From Nocardia carnea NBRC 14403 (GTDB taxonomy: Bacteria > Actinomycetota > Actinomycetes > Mycobacteriales > Mycobacteriaceae): DNA of 54,968 bases. The notes beneath the pieces are model-generated. The model made no database searches, was not told the origin of the DNA, and worked only from the letters and a program-made list of their open reading frames with translations. Positions 25,435-34,047 of the stretch are shown piece by piece; position 1 is the stretch's first letter, and every line of letters starts with the position of its first letter. The translations under genes and the position numbers were made by a program. The stretch lies in the NCBI RefSeq assembly GCF_000308515.1, contig NZ_BAFV01000116.1, positions 1 to 54,968 of the forward strand, in the 5' to 3' direction.

Positions 25435-26088
25435 TCAGCGCGGCCGCAGGCCGTCGAGTAGTAACCGCACCATGAACTGCACGCGCTGGTCGAGTTGTGC
25501 GGCACTCGGCGCGCGACCGGCTTCGATACTGCGTACCTGGGTGCCGACGACCATGCTCATGAACGCGCGCGCGGCGAGGTCGGTATCGGTGGTGGTGATC
25601 TGTCCGGCCGCCGCGGCGCGGTCCAATACCTCGGCGACGAACGCGACGACCGGTCCTGTGTTCAATGTGGTGCTGAGGGTGAAGATTTCGGGGAAACGCA
25701 CGTTTTCCAGAGCGAGGATCCGGTGCAGCCGGCGACCGTTCGGGGTCATGGCCTGATCGATCCGGAGTCGCGCGACCGCCTCCAGTGTTTCGGCGAGATC
25801 GCCGTTGTCCAAGCTCTCCAGCACTTCTCGTGGTACGGCCTGTGCTTCGATCGCGCGCCGGACGGCGGCGAGGAACAGGGCAGCCTTGTCGGTGTAGCGG
25901 GCGTAGACGGTGCGCTTGGCCATATGGACCCGAGTGGCGATCAGCTCGATCGTGGTCTGCTCGTAGCCTCGTTCGAGGAACAGGTCCAATGCGGTGTCCA
26001 GTAGTTCCACCTGTCGCGCACGGGCTTGTTCCTGTGTCGGACGTCCGGCTCCCCGCGGCCGATCGCGCCCTTCGCTCGTCGTCTCCAC
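25435..26088 (-). CDS. TetR/AcrR family regulator
   Basis: 217-aa TetR protein with an N-terminal GAGRPTQEQARARQ arm, the HTH region IELIATRVHMAKRTVYARYTDKAALF and a TetR_C_33-like effector domain. Divergent from the LuxE-like/LuxC-like operon, with an extended palindrome (26139-26165) in the 111-nt gap. It is likely the repressor of those genes, induced by a fatty acid, acyl-CoA or aldehyde, which is inference. Confidence 0.88.
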   Translation of the reverse strand: METTSEGRDRPRGAGRPTQEQARARQVELLDTALDLFLERGYEQTTIELIATRVHMAKRTVYARYTDKAALFLAAVRRAIEAQAVPREVLESLDNGDLAETLEAVARLRIDQAMTPNGRRLHRILALENVRFPEIFTLSTTLNTGPVVAFVAEVLDRAAAAGQITTTDTDLAARAFMSMVVGTQVRSIEAGRAPSAAQLDQRVQFMVRLLLDGLRPR

Positions 26089-26138
26089 AGACGTCAGTTC
26101 ATCGTATTCGGTCCATGGGTGTCGAGCGGGGTGCTACA

Positions 26139-26165
26139 TTAATGACACCTGACAGGTGCTATTAA
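26139..26165. promoter_or_regulatory. Extended palindromic operator before the LuxE/LuxC-like operon
   Basis: 27-bp dyad: outer TTAAT/ATTAA and inner CACCT-GAC-AGGTG arms are perfect, with two unpaired positions between them. It lies in the divergent TetR/LuxE-like gap, 35 nt before the preferred start of the plus-strand gene. Confidence 0.7.
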
Positions 26166-26199
26166 ATCGCAGGGGTACGTGATTCTCGAAGGGTGGCCC

Positions 26200-27549
26200 A
26201 TGATTCCGGCCATAGAACAACTGACCGAACTTGCCGACGACCCGAACCGGTTCGATCACTCTGCTGCCGAGCTGCATGAGCTGCAGATCGCGGCACTGAA
26301 CGAGCGGTTCGAGGGGCGGCGCGATCGGATCGGTCTACTGAAACACCGCGCGGACGAAGCAGGCATCACCGAGATCTGCCGGTTCGAGGACATGGTCGCG
26401 CTGTTGTTTCCACACTCGGTCTACAAGAGCTACCCGGAGAGCTTCCTGACCGCGCACCGATGGGACCGGCTCGGCAAATGGCTGGGAACACTGTCCTCCC
26501 ATCCGATCGCCACGATCGAGACAGCGGATATTCCCGGCATCGATCAGTGGATCGAGCGGCTGCACCAGGCGGGCCACTATGTGTCCTGTTCCAGCGGGAC
26601 AACCGGGAAACCCGCCATGCTGCTCGCCTCCGAGGCCGATATGGCGTGGTCACGCCGAGACACCGTCAATCTCTTCGCCTGGGGCTCCGGTGTTCCACCG
26701 GCCCGGGACAGGCGAATGATGGGAATCGGCCTGACGGCGTCGGTGCCCAAGAACATCGTCATCGGTAAAGCCCAGCAACAGGCGTACGGCGATCCGGAGA
26801 AGGATGCGTTCCGATTGCCGGTATCACCTCTCACAGTCGAGGCGATGACCGGCCAGGTGCGGCTACGCCGCATGATCGCCGACGGCACCGCGTCACCGGA
26901 CGAGCTGGCCGCCTATGAGCGGACGTCGGCGCAGCGCCAGGCCGAACTCGACCGAGCGCTGATCGCCGGCGCGGAGGCGATGATCGAACACCGCGCGGAA
27001 AAGCTCTACGTCTCGGGGATGTGGAGCACCCTGTACCAGGTCGCGGCGCTGGTCCGGGAGCGCGGTTTCGGGTCCGCCGATTTCCATCCCGACAACTGCA
27101 TCTATGTGGGCGGCGGCCTCAAACGGGCCCAACTACCTTCCGATTACCGGCAATTCGTGTACGAGACGTTCAACATCCCACCCGGCCGGGAGTTCCAGAA
27201 CTATTCCATGCAGGAGCTCAATTCCGGCATGCCGAAGTGCCGGGGCGGAAATCGCTATCACATTCCGCCGTGGGTGGTGCCCTTCGTACTCGACGACGCG
27301 GGCGAAACCCTGGTGTCCCGCGGCCGGGGCGAAGTGGAAGGGCGGGCCGCCTTCTTCGACCTTTCGCTCGACGGCCGCTGGGGCGGAATCATCACCGGAG
27401 ATCGGATCGTCGTCGACTTCGGGCCGTGCACCTGCGGCAACAAGGGGGCGTCGATCGCCGACTCCATCGTCCGCTACGCCGATATGGCCGGCGACGACAA
27501 GATTGCGTGCGCCGGTACCGCCGACGCCTATGTCCGGGGGCTCGTATGA
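26200..27549 (+). CDS. LuxE-like acyl-protein synthetase/AMP-binding protein
   Basis: 449-aa adenylating enzyme of the LuxE/phenylacetate-CoA ligase-like group. The P-loop-like motif is YVSCSSGTTGKPAM; EFQNYSMQELNSGMP fits the following adenylate-binding motif. Upstream PHSVYKSYPESF resembles the LuxE N-terminal region. LuxE activates a fatty acid and holds the acyl group on a Cys near its C-terminus; here Cys437 lies 12 residues from the end (KIACAG), a possible equivalent. Also note CTCGNKG. ATG 26200 has GAAGGG upstream. The LuxC-like gene overlaps by 4 nt, arguing for a complex. Not a certain LuxE; it may instead be a CoA ligase. Confidence 0.65.
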   Translation: MIPAIEQLTELADDPNRFDHSAAELHELQIAALNERFEGRRDRIGLLKHRADEAGITEICRFEDMVALLFPHSVYKSYPESFLTAHRWDRLGKWLGTLSSHPIATIETADIPGIDQWIERLHQAGHYVSCSSGTTGKPAMLLASEADMAWSRRDTVNLFAWGSGVPPARDRRMMGIGLTASVPKNIVIGKAQQQAYGDPEKDAFRLPVSPLTVEAMTGQVRLRRMIADGTASPDELAAYERTSAQRQAELDRALIAGAEAMIEHRAEKLYVSGMWSTLYQVAALVRERGFGSADFHPDNCIYVGGGLKRAQLPSDYRQFVYETFNIPPGREFQNYSMQELNSGMPKCRGGNRYHIPPWVVPFVLDDAGETLVSRGRGEVEGRAAFFDLSLDGRWGGIITGDRIVVDFGPCTCGNKGASIADSIVRYADMAGDDKIACAGTADAYVRGLV

Positions 27550-28973
27550 CCGCCATCGAATCGCAGCAGGCCGCCGACACGGCGTTGTCCGCGCCGTTCT
27601 TCTTCCGCGGCGAGGTGGTCGAAGGCGCTGCCGCCGTACACCGGTCACGGGATCTGGGGGTGTCCTTCGCGACGCCCGAACTCGCCATGGACCGTGTGGT
27701 CGCTCCCCGAAGTGAGGTTCCGCCGCTGCTCGATGTAGCGCTGGACGAGATCGTCGACTTCCTGGTGGAGGCCGGACGGCGGATCCGCGACCCACGCAAT
27801 CCCTTCGTCCGTGACTGCATCGACCGTATGTCGGCAACCCACACCTTGCCCCGCGCGCTACTGGAGGCCCAGGTGACAGGCGCCGCCGCCTACCTGGACA
27901 AGCAGGTGCTGCACGCGGTCGTCGAGCAGAACTTCCCCGATCCGAAAGCGCTCGACGAATGGATCCCCAAACAGGACTTCCTCGGTCGCAAAAGCTTCGT
28001 CCGGGCTTTCGCGCCCCGGTTGGTCCACGTACTGCCCGGGAATTCACCCGGGCAGGCGGTGAAGTCCATCGCACAGGGGGCGCTGGTCAAGGCGATCAAC
28101 CTGTTCAAGATGTCGTCCAGCGATCCGTTCACCACGGTGGCGATCCTGCGAGCCATGGCGGATATCGATCCGGAGCACCCGGTGGTGCGGTCGATGTCGG
28201 CCATCTACTGGCGCGGCGGGGACGCGGCAGTCGAGCGGGTGCTCTTTCGCCCACAGTATTTCGACAAGATCGTTGCGTGGGGCGGCGGCGACGCCATCGA
28301 CAATGTCGTCAAGTATCTCGGTCCGGGATTGCAGCTGGTGTCGTTCGACCCGAAAACGTCGATATCCATGGTCGGCCGGCAAGCCTTCGAGACCGAGGCG
28401 GCGCTCGAGCACGCCGCCGGGCTCGCTGCCGGCGATGTCATGGTGCTGAACCAGGACGCTTGTGTCGCGAGCCGGTTCGTTTTCCTGGAGGCGGACGAGG
28501 AGCAAGCGGACCGATTCTGCGACCGGCTGTACCGGCGGATCGCCGAACGCGCGACCGTATCCGGAGGCTACCGGCCGTTGGACGCGGAGCTGAGGGAGGA
28601 GATCCGCACCCTCGCGCTGCTCGACGACGAGTTCTGGGTATGGGGTGCAACAGACGGAACGGGCGCGGTGATCCGCTCCGGCGCCCCGGTCGATTTCCAT
28701 CCGGTCGGCAGAACCGTCAACGTGGTCTCGGTGGAATCGCTCGACGCGGCGATCCGCCATGTCACCGTCGCGACCCAGACCGTCGGCTTCTTTCCCTTCG
28801 ACCGGATGCCGGATTTCCGCGATCGGCTCGCTGCCGGGGGTGCGCAGCGCATCGTCCGTCTCGGGGAGGCGGGGCCCAGCACGATCGGCAACCCGCACGA
28901 TGCCATGTATCCACTGCACCGCTTCGTTCATTGGATGGTTCACGAGGACGGGACAGTCGCGGCGTCGCCGTGA
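27546..28973 (+). CDS. LuxC-like acyl-CoA (fatty acyl) reductase
   Basis: 475-aa protein with the ALDH-like LuxC fold. VHVLPGNSPGQAVKSIAQGALVKAINLFK is the cofactor-side region, and NQDACVASRFVFL carries the probable nucleophilic Cys that accepts the acyl group. LuxC reduces acyl groups to aldehydes with NADPH; with LuxE it makes a fatty acid reductase complex. No luxAB or luxD genes are present, so the aldehyde would serve metabolism rather than light. Start ATG 27546 overlaps the LuxE-like stop (ATGA). Divergent TetR upstream. Confidence 0.75.
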   Translation: MTAIESQQAADTALSAPFFFRGEVVEGAAAVHRSRDLGVSFATPELAMDRVVAPRSEVPPLLDVALDEIVDFLVEAGRRIRDPRNPFVRDCIDRMSATHTLPRALLEAQVTGAAAYLDKQVLHAVVEQNFPDPKALDEWIPKQDFLGRKSFVRAFAPRLVHVLPGNSPGQAVKSIAQGALVKAINLFKMSSSDPFTTVAILRAMADIDPEHPVVRSMSAIYWRGGDAAVERVLFRPQYFDKIVAWGGGDAIDNVVKYLGPGLQLVSFDPKTSISMVGRQAFETEAALEHAAGLAAGDVMVLNQDACVASRFVFLEADEEQADRFCDRLYRRIAERATVSGGYRPLDAELREEIRTLALLDDEFWVWGATDGTGAVIRSGAPVDFHPVGRTVNVVSVESLDAAIRHVTVATQTVGFFPFDRMPDFRDRLAAGGAQRIVRLGEAGPSTIGNPHDAMYPLHRFVHWMVHEDGTVAASP

Positions 28974-29016
28974 TCCAGGCGGCGGCTGTACGAATCGGTC
29001 GAAACCGCCTCCACAA

Positions 29017-29033
29017 GCAGAATGGGATTCTAC
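29017..29033. promoter_or_regulatory. GTAGAAY-N3-RTTCTAC operator before the acyl-CoA synthetase, site 1
   Basis: GCAGAAT-GGG-ATTCTAC, 6 of 7 arm pairs. Lies 121 nt before the synthetase start and 44 nt after the LuxC-like stop. Confidence 0.65.
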
Positions 29034-29039
29034 TCTGAA

Positions 29040-29056
29040 GTAGAGTCACGTTTCCC
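29040..29056. promoter_or_regulatory. Degenerate second operator copy
   Basis: GTAGAGT-CAC-GTTTCCC: the left half fits, the right half is poor. Centre-to-centre distance to site 1 is 23 bp, exactly as between the two sites at 41900-41939, and the perfect junction dyad TCTACT-CTGA-AGTAGA is formed between the two copies. Confidence 0.4.
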
Positions 29057-29153
29057 GCACTCGTAGCCGACGCCCCGGCTTCCGGCGACCTTGTTCTCCG
29101 GCAATGCCGCCGTACGACACCGGCGCACGCGTGCCGGATGGTTGGAGTTCACC

Positions 29154-30701
29154 ATGCGCACAATTCCCCCAGACCTCGCCGGACGGTATGAAGAGCAAGG
29201 GTGGTGGACCCGCGACAGCCTGGGCGATCTACTGGCCCACGGTCTCGCCTCCGCGCCGGATAGCGCCTTCCGCGTGCATTCGGATACCCGGCCCTTCACC
29301 GGCACCTTCCGGGATGTCGAGCGGGTGGCGCGCCGGTTGGCCACGGGCCTGCGGGACCGCGGTGTGGAGCCCGGGGATACCGTCGCGCTTCAACTACCCA
29401 ACTGGATGGAGGCCGCGGCCGCGTTCTGGGCAGCCTCGCTCCTGGGCACGGTCGTGGTGCCGATCGTGCACAGTTACGGTTCGCGGGAAGTCGGCCATAT
29501 CGTGCAGACGGTGCGGCCCAAGGCGTTCTTCGGTGCCGACCGTTTCGGGAACCTGGTGTACGACCCAGCGGTATACGCGGATGTGCCGATCGTGGGCGTC
29601 GTCGGTGGAAGCGATCCTCGCCACCGATTCGAGGCGCTGCTCGCCGACGAGCCCTTTTCCGGTGTGGCACAGGTGGATCCCGCCGGGCCCGCGGTGATCG
29701 CCTTCACCTCCGGTACGACCCGGGTGCCCAAGGGAGTCGTCCACAGTCACCGGACGCTGGGCTGTGAGACCCGGATGATGTCGCAACGCTTTCCGGACGA
29801 TCTGGGGCCGTTGATCAACGCCGCACCCATCGGCCATTTCATCGGTATGCTCTCGGCCCTGCTCGTCCCGGTTCTGGAAGGTGTCTCCATCGACCTCACC
29901 GATGTCTGGAATCCGGGGCGCATCCTGGAGGTGATGACCACCTACGGTGTCAGCCTGGGCGGCGGTGTGCCCTACTACGTCACCAGCCTCATCGATCATC
30001 CGGACTGCACCCGTGCGCACCTGGACCGGCTGAAGTATCTCGGTATGGGCGGCGCGCCCGTCGCCGCGCCGGTGGCCGAGCGGCTGACCGGCATGGGCCT
30101 GACCGTCTACCGGTCCTATGGCAGCACCGAGCACCCGTCGATGACCGCCTCCCACTGGACCGCGCCAGAAGCCAAACGGATCTACACCGACGGTGCTCCG
30201 CAACCCGGTGTCGAACTCCGGTTGTCCGAAGACGGCGAGATCCTCAGCCGCGGACCGGATCTGTGCCTGGGATATCTCGACGACACCCTGACCGCGGCCG
30301 CGTTCGACGAGGAGGGCTGGTACCACACCGGCGATATCGGCACCCTCGACGCCGACGGCTACCTCACCATCACCGACCGTACGACGGACCTGATCATCCG
30401 CGGCGGGGAGAACATCAGCGCGCTCGAGGTCGAAGAGGTGTTGCTGACGGTGCCCGGAGTGACCGAAGCAGTCGCGGTCGCCGCCCCGGACGTGCGACTG
30501 GGCGAACATGTCGCGGCAGTACTGCGGCTACAACCCGGCACGACCGCACCGTCGCTCGAGGATCTGTGTGCCTACTTCGCCGACGCCGGGCTGGCGAAAC
30601 AGAAGTGGCCGCAGGAGGTCCATGTGGTCGACGACTTCCCCCGCAGCCCCAGCGGCAAGGTGCAGAAGTACAAGATCCGGCAGAGCCTGGCCGCGAACTG
30701 A
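29154..30701 (+). CDS. Acyl-CoA synthetase (FadD-type, ANL superfamily)
   Basis: 515-aa AMP-forming ligase. Motifs in order: FTSGTTRVPKGV (phosphate loop), GGAPVAAP, YRSYGSTEHPS (A5), YHTGDIG (A7, adenosine ribose Asp), DLIIRGGENIS hinge, and the catalytic Lys in PSGKVQKYKIR. It joins a carboxylic acid to CoA; substrate is probably a fatty, cyclic or aromatic acid. The start MRTIPPD has GGAG 6 nt upstream. The promoter carries the palindrome family also found before the 12-gene operon that converges on it, so it may supply that operon with CoA esters. Confidence 0.92.
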   Translation: MRTIPPDLAGRYEEQGWWTRDSLGDLLAHGLASAPDSAFRVHSDTRPFTGTFRDVERVARRLATGLRDRGVEPGDTVALQLPNWMEAAAAFWAASLLGTVVVPIVHSYGSREVGHIVQTVRPKAFFGADRFGNLVYDPAVYADVPIVGVVGGSDPRHRFEALLADEPFSGVAQVDPAGPAVIAFTSGTTRVPKGVVHSHRTLGCETRMMSQRFPDDLGPLINAAPIGHFIGMLSALLVPVLEGVSIDLTDVWNPGRILEVMTTYGVSLGGGVPYYVTSLIDHPDCTRAHLDRLKYLGMGGAPVAAPVAERLTGMGLTVYRSYGSTEHPSMTASHWTAPEAKRIYTDGAPQPGVELRLSEDGEILSRGPDLCLGYLDDTLTAAAFDEEGWYHTGDIGTLDADGYLTITDRTTDLIIRGGENISALEVEEVLLTVPGVTEAVAVAAPDVRLGEHVAAVLRLQPGTTAPSLEDLCAYFADAGLAKQKWPQEVHVVDDFPRSPSGKVQKYKIRQSLAAN

Positions 30702-30711
30702 ACCGGGCGAG

Positions 30712-30746
30712 GTTCCGGGGGCCGAGATCCGCTCGGCACCCGGAAC
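30712..30746. terminator. Bidirectional terminator hairpin between convergent units
   Basis: 15-bp arms with one mismatch (starting GTTCCGGG and ending CCCGGAAC) around a 5-nt loop, 10 nt after the synthetase stop and 7 nt after the minus-strand operon's last stop. Confidence 0.75.
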
Positions 30747-30753
30747 GTCGCCT

Positions 30754-31791
30754 TCACACGCCGAGGAGATCGAGGCTTTCGTGCCGGGCGACGGCCGTGG
30801 CCAGCCGTCCGGTGAGGTGCTCGATGATCGGCCGGTCGACCGCGCGGGTCATCGACCACAGGTAGAGCCCGTACGGCAGATGTGCACGGTACAGCCACCA
30901 GGCAAGTTCCCGGTCCGGCGGTTCGACCCCGTGGGCGGCCAGCCGGTGGAGGTAGTGGTCGAGTAGATCGCGTTCGGTCCGGGCGAGTTCGTCCGGGGTC
31001 AGGACAGTCGCCAGATGGTAGGCGATATCCTGCGCCCAGTGGCCGCTCTGCACCACCTGCCAGTCGATGAGACCCGGGCTCCCGTCCGGCATTTCGTAGA
31101 TATTTCCGGCGTGCAGATCACCGTGGACCAGACATCGCGCGGAGGAGTTGCCCAGGGTGTCCATGGCCGCCATCGCCGCCAGCAGCCGGTCCGCGCGCCG
31201 CACATCCTCCGGGATACCGGCCGCCCGGCCGTCGTCGAGGAGCGGTTGCAGCTTCTCGACAGTCATATGCCCGGCCAGTGAGGCCAGCCGTGGTGGAAAC
31301 AGCCCGCTCGCGTCCGGGCGCTTGTCGTCCCAGGTCGCCGCGTGCAGGGCAGCGAGCTGATCGAGGGTTTCCGCGGCCTGGGTGGCGCCGTAACCGACCA
31401 GGGGGTCGAGGAACCGGGCGCCCACCGCCACCAGATCGTGCATGAGAACCAGTGCGTGTCCGGTGTTCTCGTCCACGGCGGCGTGCACGCACGGCGGGGT
31501 GCGCACGGGCAGATCGTGGGCGAAGTCCCGGTAGAAATCCGCTTCGGCGCGCGAACCGCGGCGGTGCTGCGGGTTGAAATAACCCTTGGCGCACAGCGCC
31601 GGGGGAGCGCCGGCCGGATGCGCGTAGGTCACACGGAAACGCAGTTTGGTCGCCACCGTTTCGATCCGCTCGGCCACCTCGGTCGCCGTCGGAACCACCC
31701 CGGGATAGCCCGATTGCAATACGGTGGTGAGCCATTCGGGTGACAGCACGACCGCTTCGTCGAACGGCGCGGGCCCGGCAGGTGTCGTCAC
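30754..31791 (-). CDS. Phosphotransferase-fold protein with intact catalytic loop
   Basis: 345-aa APH/ecdysteroid-kinase-like protein. The Brenner motif HGDLHAGN and the metal Asp in GLIDWQVV are intact. Last gene of the 12-gene minus-strand run; its GTG start at 31791 overlaps the upstream homologue's stop by 4 nt and has GGAGG inside that gene. In catabolic operons such proteins are frequent and mostly uncharacterised; a kinase for a hydroxylated lipid or terpenoid intermediate is a reasonable guess. Confidence 0.82.
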   Translation of the reverse strand: MTTPAGPAPFDEAVVLSPEWLTTVLQSGYPGVVPTATEVAERIETVATKLRFRVTYAHPAGAPPALCAKGYFNPQHRRGSRAEADFYRDFAHDLPVRTPPCVHAAVDENTGHALVLMHDLVAVGARFLDPLVGYGATQAAETLDQLAALHAATWDDKRPDASGLFPPRLASLAGHMTVEKLQPLLDDGRAAGIPEDVRRADRLLAAMAAMDTLGNSSARCLVHGDLHAGNIYEMPDGSPGLIDWQVVQSGHWAQDIAYHLATVLTPDELARTERDLLDHYLHRLAAHGVEPPDRELAWWLYRAHLPYGLYLWSMTRAVDRPIIEHLTGRLATAVARHESLDLLGV

Positions 31792-32861
31792 AGGCCCTCC
31801 TGCGGTTCGGGGATCCCCACCAGTTCGCAGGCATGCCGCAGAAAGGAGTATCGCCGGGTGCCGGTATCGACCGGCGGCAGCCGGAGAACACGCCGGGTGC
31901 GGAGGCTGAGCAGACCCGCTTTGAGGCAGGCGAATACCTCGTGCCACCGCAGATCATCGGCACGCAGCCCGGTCAGCTCCTGCCACAGGTCGATCGTTTC
32001 GTCCCTGGTCCCGAGCCCGTCGAGCCGGGGGACACCGAGGCCTGTGCTGCGGGCTTCGTCGAACACCAGCCACCAGGCGAGGTCGGCGACCGGGCCGGCC
32101 AGTGACGCCTGCTCCCAGTCCATGACCGCGGATACGCGGAAGTCCGGCCCGAAGGCGATATTGCCGATACGGGCGTCACCCCACGACAGTCCCGGTACGG
32201 AATCCGCGGGCTGATTGTCGGTGAGCCACTGCAGCAGAGTGTGGACCGTATCCGGAATGTCGTCCTCCAGCGTCCACCGTGCGTGGGCGCTCCAATAGGC
32301 GAGCTGCTGCTGATCACCCGAGGCCCCGTACTCGGGACGGTCGACGAAATCGACGGCGCCGGCCGGGACCCGATGGATCGCAGCCAACTGGCCCATCGCG
32401 TCTTCCCACAGTGTCCGCCGCTGCCCGGGGGTGGCGTCCGCGAGGAACCCGGACAGGTTGTACACGGGCATACTCACCGGCACCGAACCGGTGACCCGTC
32501 GCATCAGATAGAACGGCCGGCCGAGCACCGACGGATCCTCTTCCAGCCACAACGGTTCCGCGACCCGTACGTCGCTGTGTTGCCGCAAGGCCACCAGAAT
32601 CTGGTGCTGGATACGGAACTTCGGGTCGAGGAACATCTGGTACTCGGAGGCCGGCGCGACCCGCAGTACCACCGGCTCGATACCCCGGCCGGAATGCAGC
32701 CGGACGAAGACGGTCTCGTTGGATACTCCGGCACCCTGCGGATAGGCCGGATCGTCGATCTCGACGGCGGTGACCTCGTGTCGTGCCGCCAGCCACGAAT
32801 GCAGGATCGTGGCGGTGGTATCCAGATCACGACCTTTGGGAAATACAGGCGCGTGCTTCAT
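31788..32861 (-). CDS. Phosphotransferase-fold protein, catalytic-loop His replaced by Trp
   Basis: 357-aa relative of the downstream gene. The catalytic loop reads LSWGDARIGN: Asp and Asn are kept but the usual His is Trp, a variant common among actinobacterial members as I recall them. DWEQASLAGP supplies the metal Asp. The N-lobe begins LHSWLAARHEV. Two different paralogues in translational overlap suggest either a heterodimer or two substrates. It follows the TetR by 12 nt. Confidence 0.82.
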   Translation of the reverse strand: MKHAPVFPKGRDLDTTATILHSWLAARHEVTAVEIDDPAYPQGAGVSNETVFVRLHSGRGIEPVVLRVAPASEYQMFLDPKFRIQHQILVALRQHSDVRVAEPLWLEEDPSVLGRPFYLMRRVTGSVPVSMPVYNLSGFLADATPGQRRTLWEDAMGQLAAIHRVPAGAVDFVDRPEYGASGDQQQLAYWSAHARWTLEDDIPDTVHTLLQWLTDNQPADSVPGLSWGDARIGNIAFGPDFRVSAVMDWEQASLAGPVADLAWWLVFDEARSTGLGVPRLDGLGTRDETIDLWQELTGLRADDLRWHEVFACLKAGLLSLRTRRVLRLPPVDTGTRRYSFLRHACELVGIPEPQEGL

Positions 32862-32873
32862 TGCTGTGCCCCG

Positions 32874-33569
32874 TTATTCATCAGGTGGACGACCGCCGAA
32901 AGCGGTCGAACAGAATGTCCACAATTGTTCGGTGACGGCTTCGATGTTCTCGCGCGGCGCATACGCGAAATGGTGGTAGACCGACATCACCAGGTTCACC
33001 GCCAGCCAGGCATCGGCGGCCGGATCGTTCGGGCGCAACAGTCCCGATTCGGCCGCGGCCCGCAACTCCTTCTCGAGCAATGCGGCGAAAGGTCCGTTGA
33101 CCTGCGCCATTTCCTCCGGAAAAATTTGGTAGAGGCGCCAGTGTTCGGCCGTGATGAATTGTCGTGCGGTGCCGCTCTCGTCGGTTCGTAGCGATCGCAA
33201 CGCTGCGAGGATGTAGAAACGCAGGCGCGCCACCGGATCCGGTAACTTGCTCGCCGCCGCCGCCATTTCGGCCATCCGGTCGGCGATCACATCTTCGAGG
33301 ACGGCGAGAAGGAGATGGTCTTTACTGGGGAAATGCCGGTAGAAGGTCTGCAGGGCGATCCCCGCCTCCTTCGACAATTCCTGCGTTGTGAAAGCGGACC
33401 CCTTGACCTCGATCAACCGCTGCGCGGCCGCGACGATCCCCTGCGCCTGCTCGATGGTGCGGGCCCGCGAGCGCCGGACCGACTGCGATTGATCCGCGGC
33501 CCGGTCGGCCCATCCGGGCGGCGAAGTGCTCGGGGCGTCGGGTCGGGCGGACCTCTTGTGTGTCGACAC
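32874..33569 (-). CDS. TetR/AcrR family regulator inside the 12-gene operon
   Basis: 231-aa TetR protein with a long basic N-terminal extension of about 40 residues before the HTH (TTQELSKEAGIALQTFYRHFPSKDHLL region). It is the only regulator gene in the 12-gene minus-strand run, whose promoter bears two GTAGAAY-N3-RTTCTAC palindromes. That makes it the leading candidate for binding this motif, which would also link the acyl-CoA synthetase and the ABC importer. Start ATG 33569. The effector might be a pathway CoA ester. Confidence 0.88.
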   Translation of the reverse strand: MSTHKRSARPDAPSTSPPGWADRAADQSQSVRRSRARTIEQAQGIVAAAQRLIEVKGSAFTTQELSKEAGIALQTFYRHFPSKDHLLLAVLEDVIADRMAEMAAAASKLPDPVARLRFYILAALRSLRTDESGTARQFITAEHWRLYQIFPEEMAQVNGPFAALLEKELRAAAESGLLRPNDPAADAWLAVNLVMSVYHHFAYAPRENIEAVTEQLWTFCSTAFGGRPPDE

Positions 33570-33582
33570 GCCTGAAGTCCTA

Positions 33583-34017
33583 TCACGACGGGCTGAGCAC
33601 GACGAGCGGGATGACGCGGCTGGTACGGGTCTGATAGACGTCGTAGTTCGGCCAGTATTCCGTGGCCAGCCCCCACAGGCGCGGCCGTTCGGCCGTGGTC
33701 GCGGTGCGCGCCGTCACCCGGAACCGCTGCGCTTTGACCTGGATCACCGCCTCGGGATTCGCTCGCAGATTCAGATACCAGGCCGGATGCTTCGCGGCGC
33801 CGCCGGCCGAGGCCACGACCAGGTAATCTGCGCCGTCTCGGCCGTAGATCAGCGCCGAGGTGCGAGACCGGCCGGTTTTCCGGCCGGTGGTTGTGAGCAG
33901 CAGGATATGGGTGCCGTTCCATTCGTATCCGACTTCGCCGTCTGTTTCCTCGTATCTGGCGACGTGGGGGGCGCCGACCAGGCTGAGGTCGGGCGGCCGG
34001 TAACCGGGTTCGTTCAT
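33583..34017 (-). CDS. Deazaflavin (F420)-dependent nitroreductase/quinone reductase-family protein (Ddn-like)
   Basis: 144-aa split-beta-barrel protein of the DUF385/Ddn family: LLLTTTGRKTGRSRTSALIYGRDGADYLVVASAGGAAKHPAWYLNL spans the cofactor-binding region, with the typical GRKTG and KHPAWY motifs. Known relatives use F420H2 to reduce quinones or nitro compounds. Its place next to a P450 and ferredoxin suggests reduction of a pathway intermediate. Start ATG 34017; 30 nt after the P450 stop. Confidence 0.88.
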   Translation of the reverse strand: MNEPGYRPPDLSLVGAPHVARYEETDGEVGYEWNGTHILLLTTTGRKTGRSRTSALIYGRDGADYLVVASAGGAAKHPAWYLNLRANPEAVIQVKAQRFRVTARTATTAERPRLWGLATEYWPNYDVYQTRTSRVIPLVVLSPS

Positions 34018-34047
34018 CGACTTCCTCCTCTTTCGGGACCGATCGGC

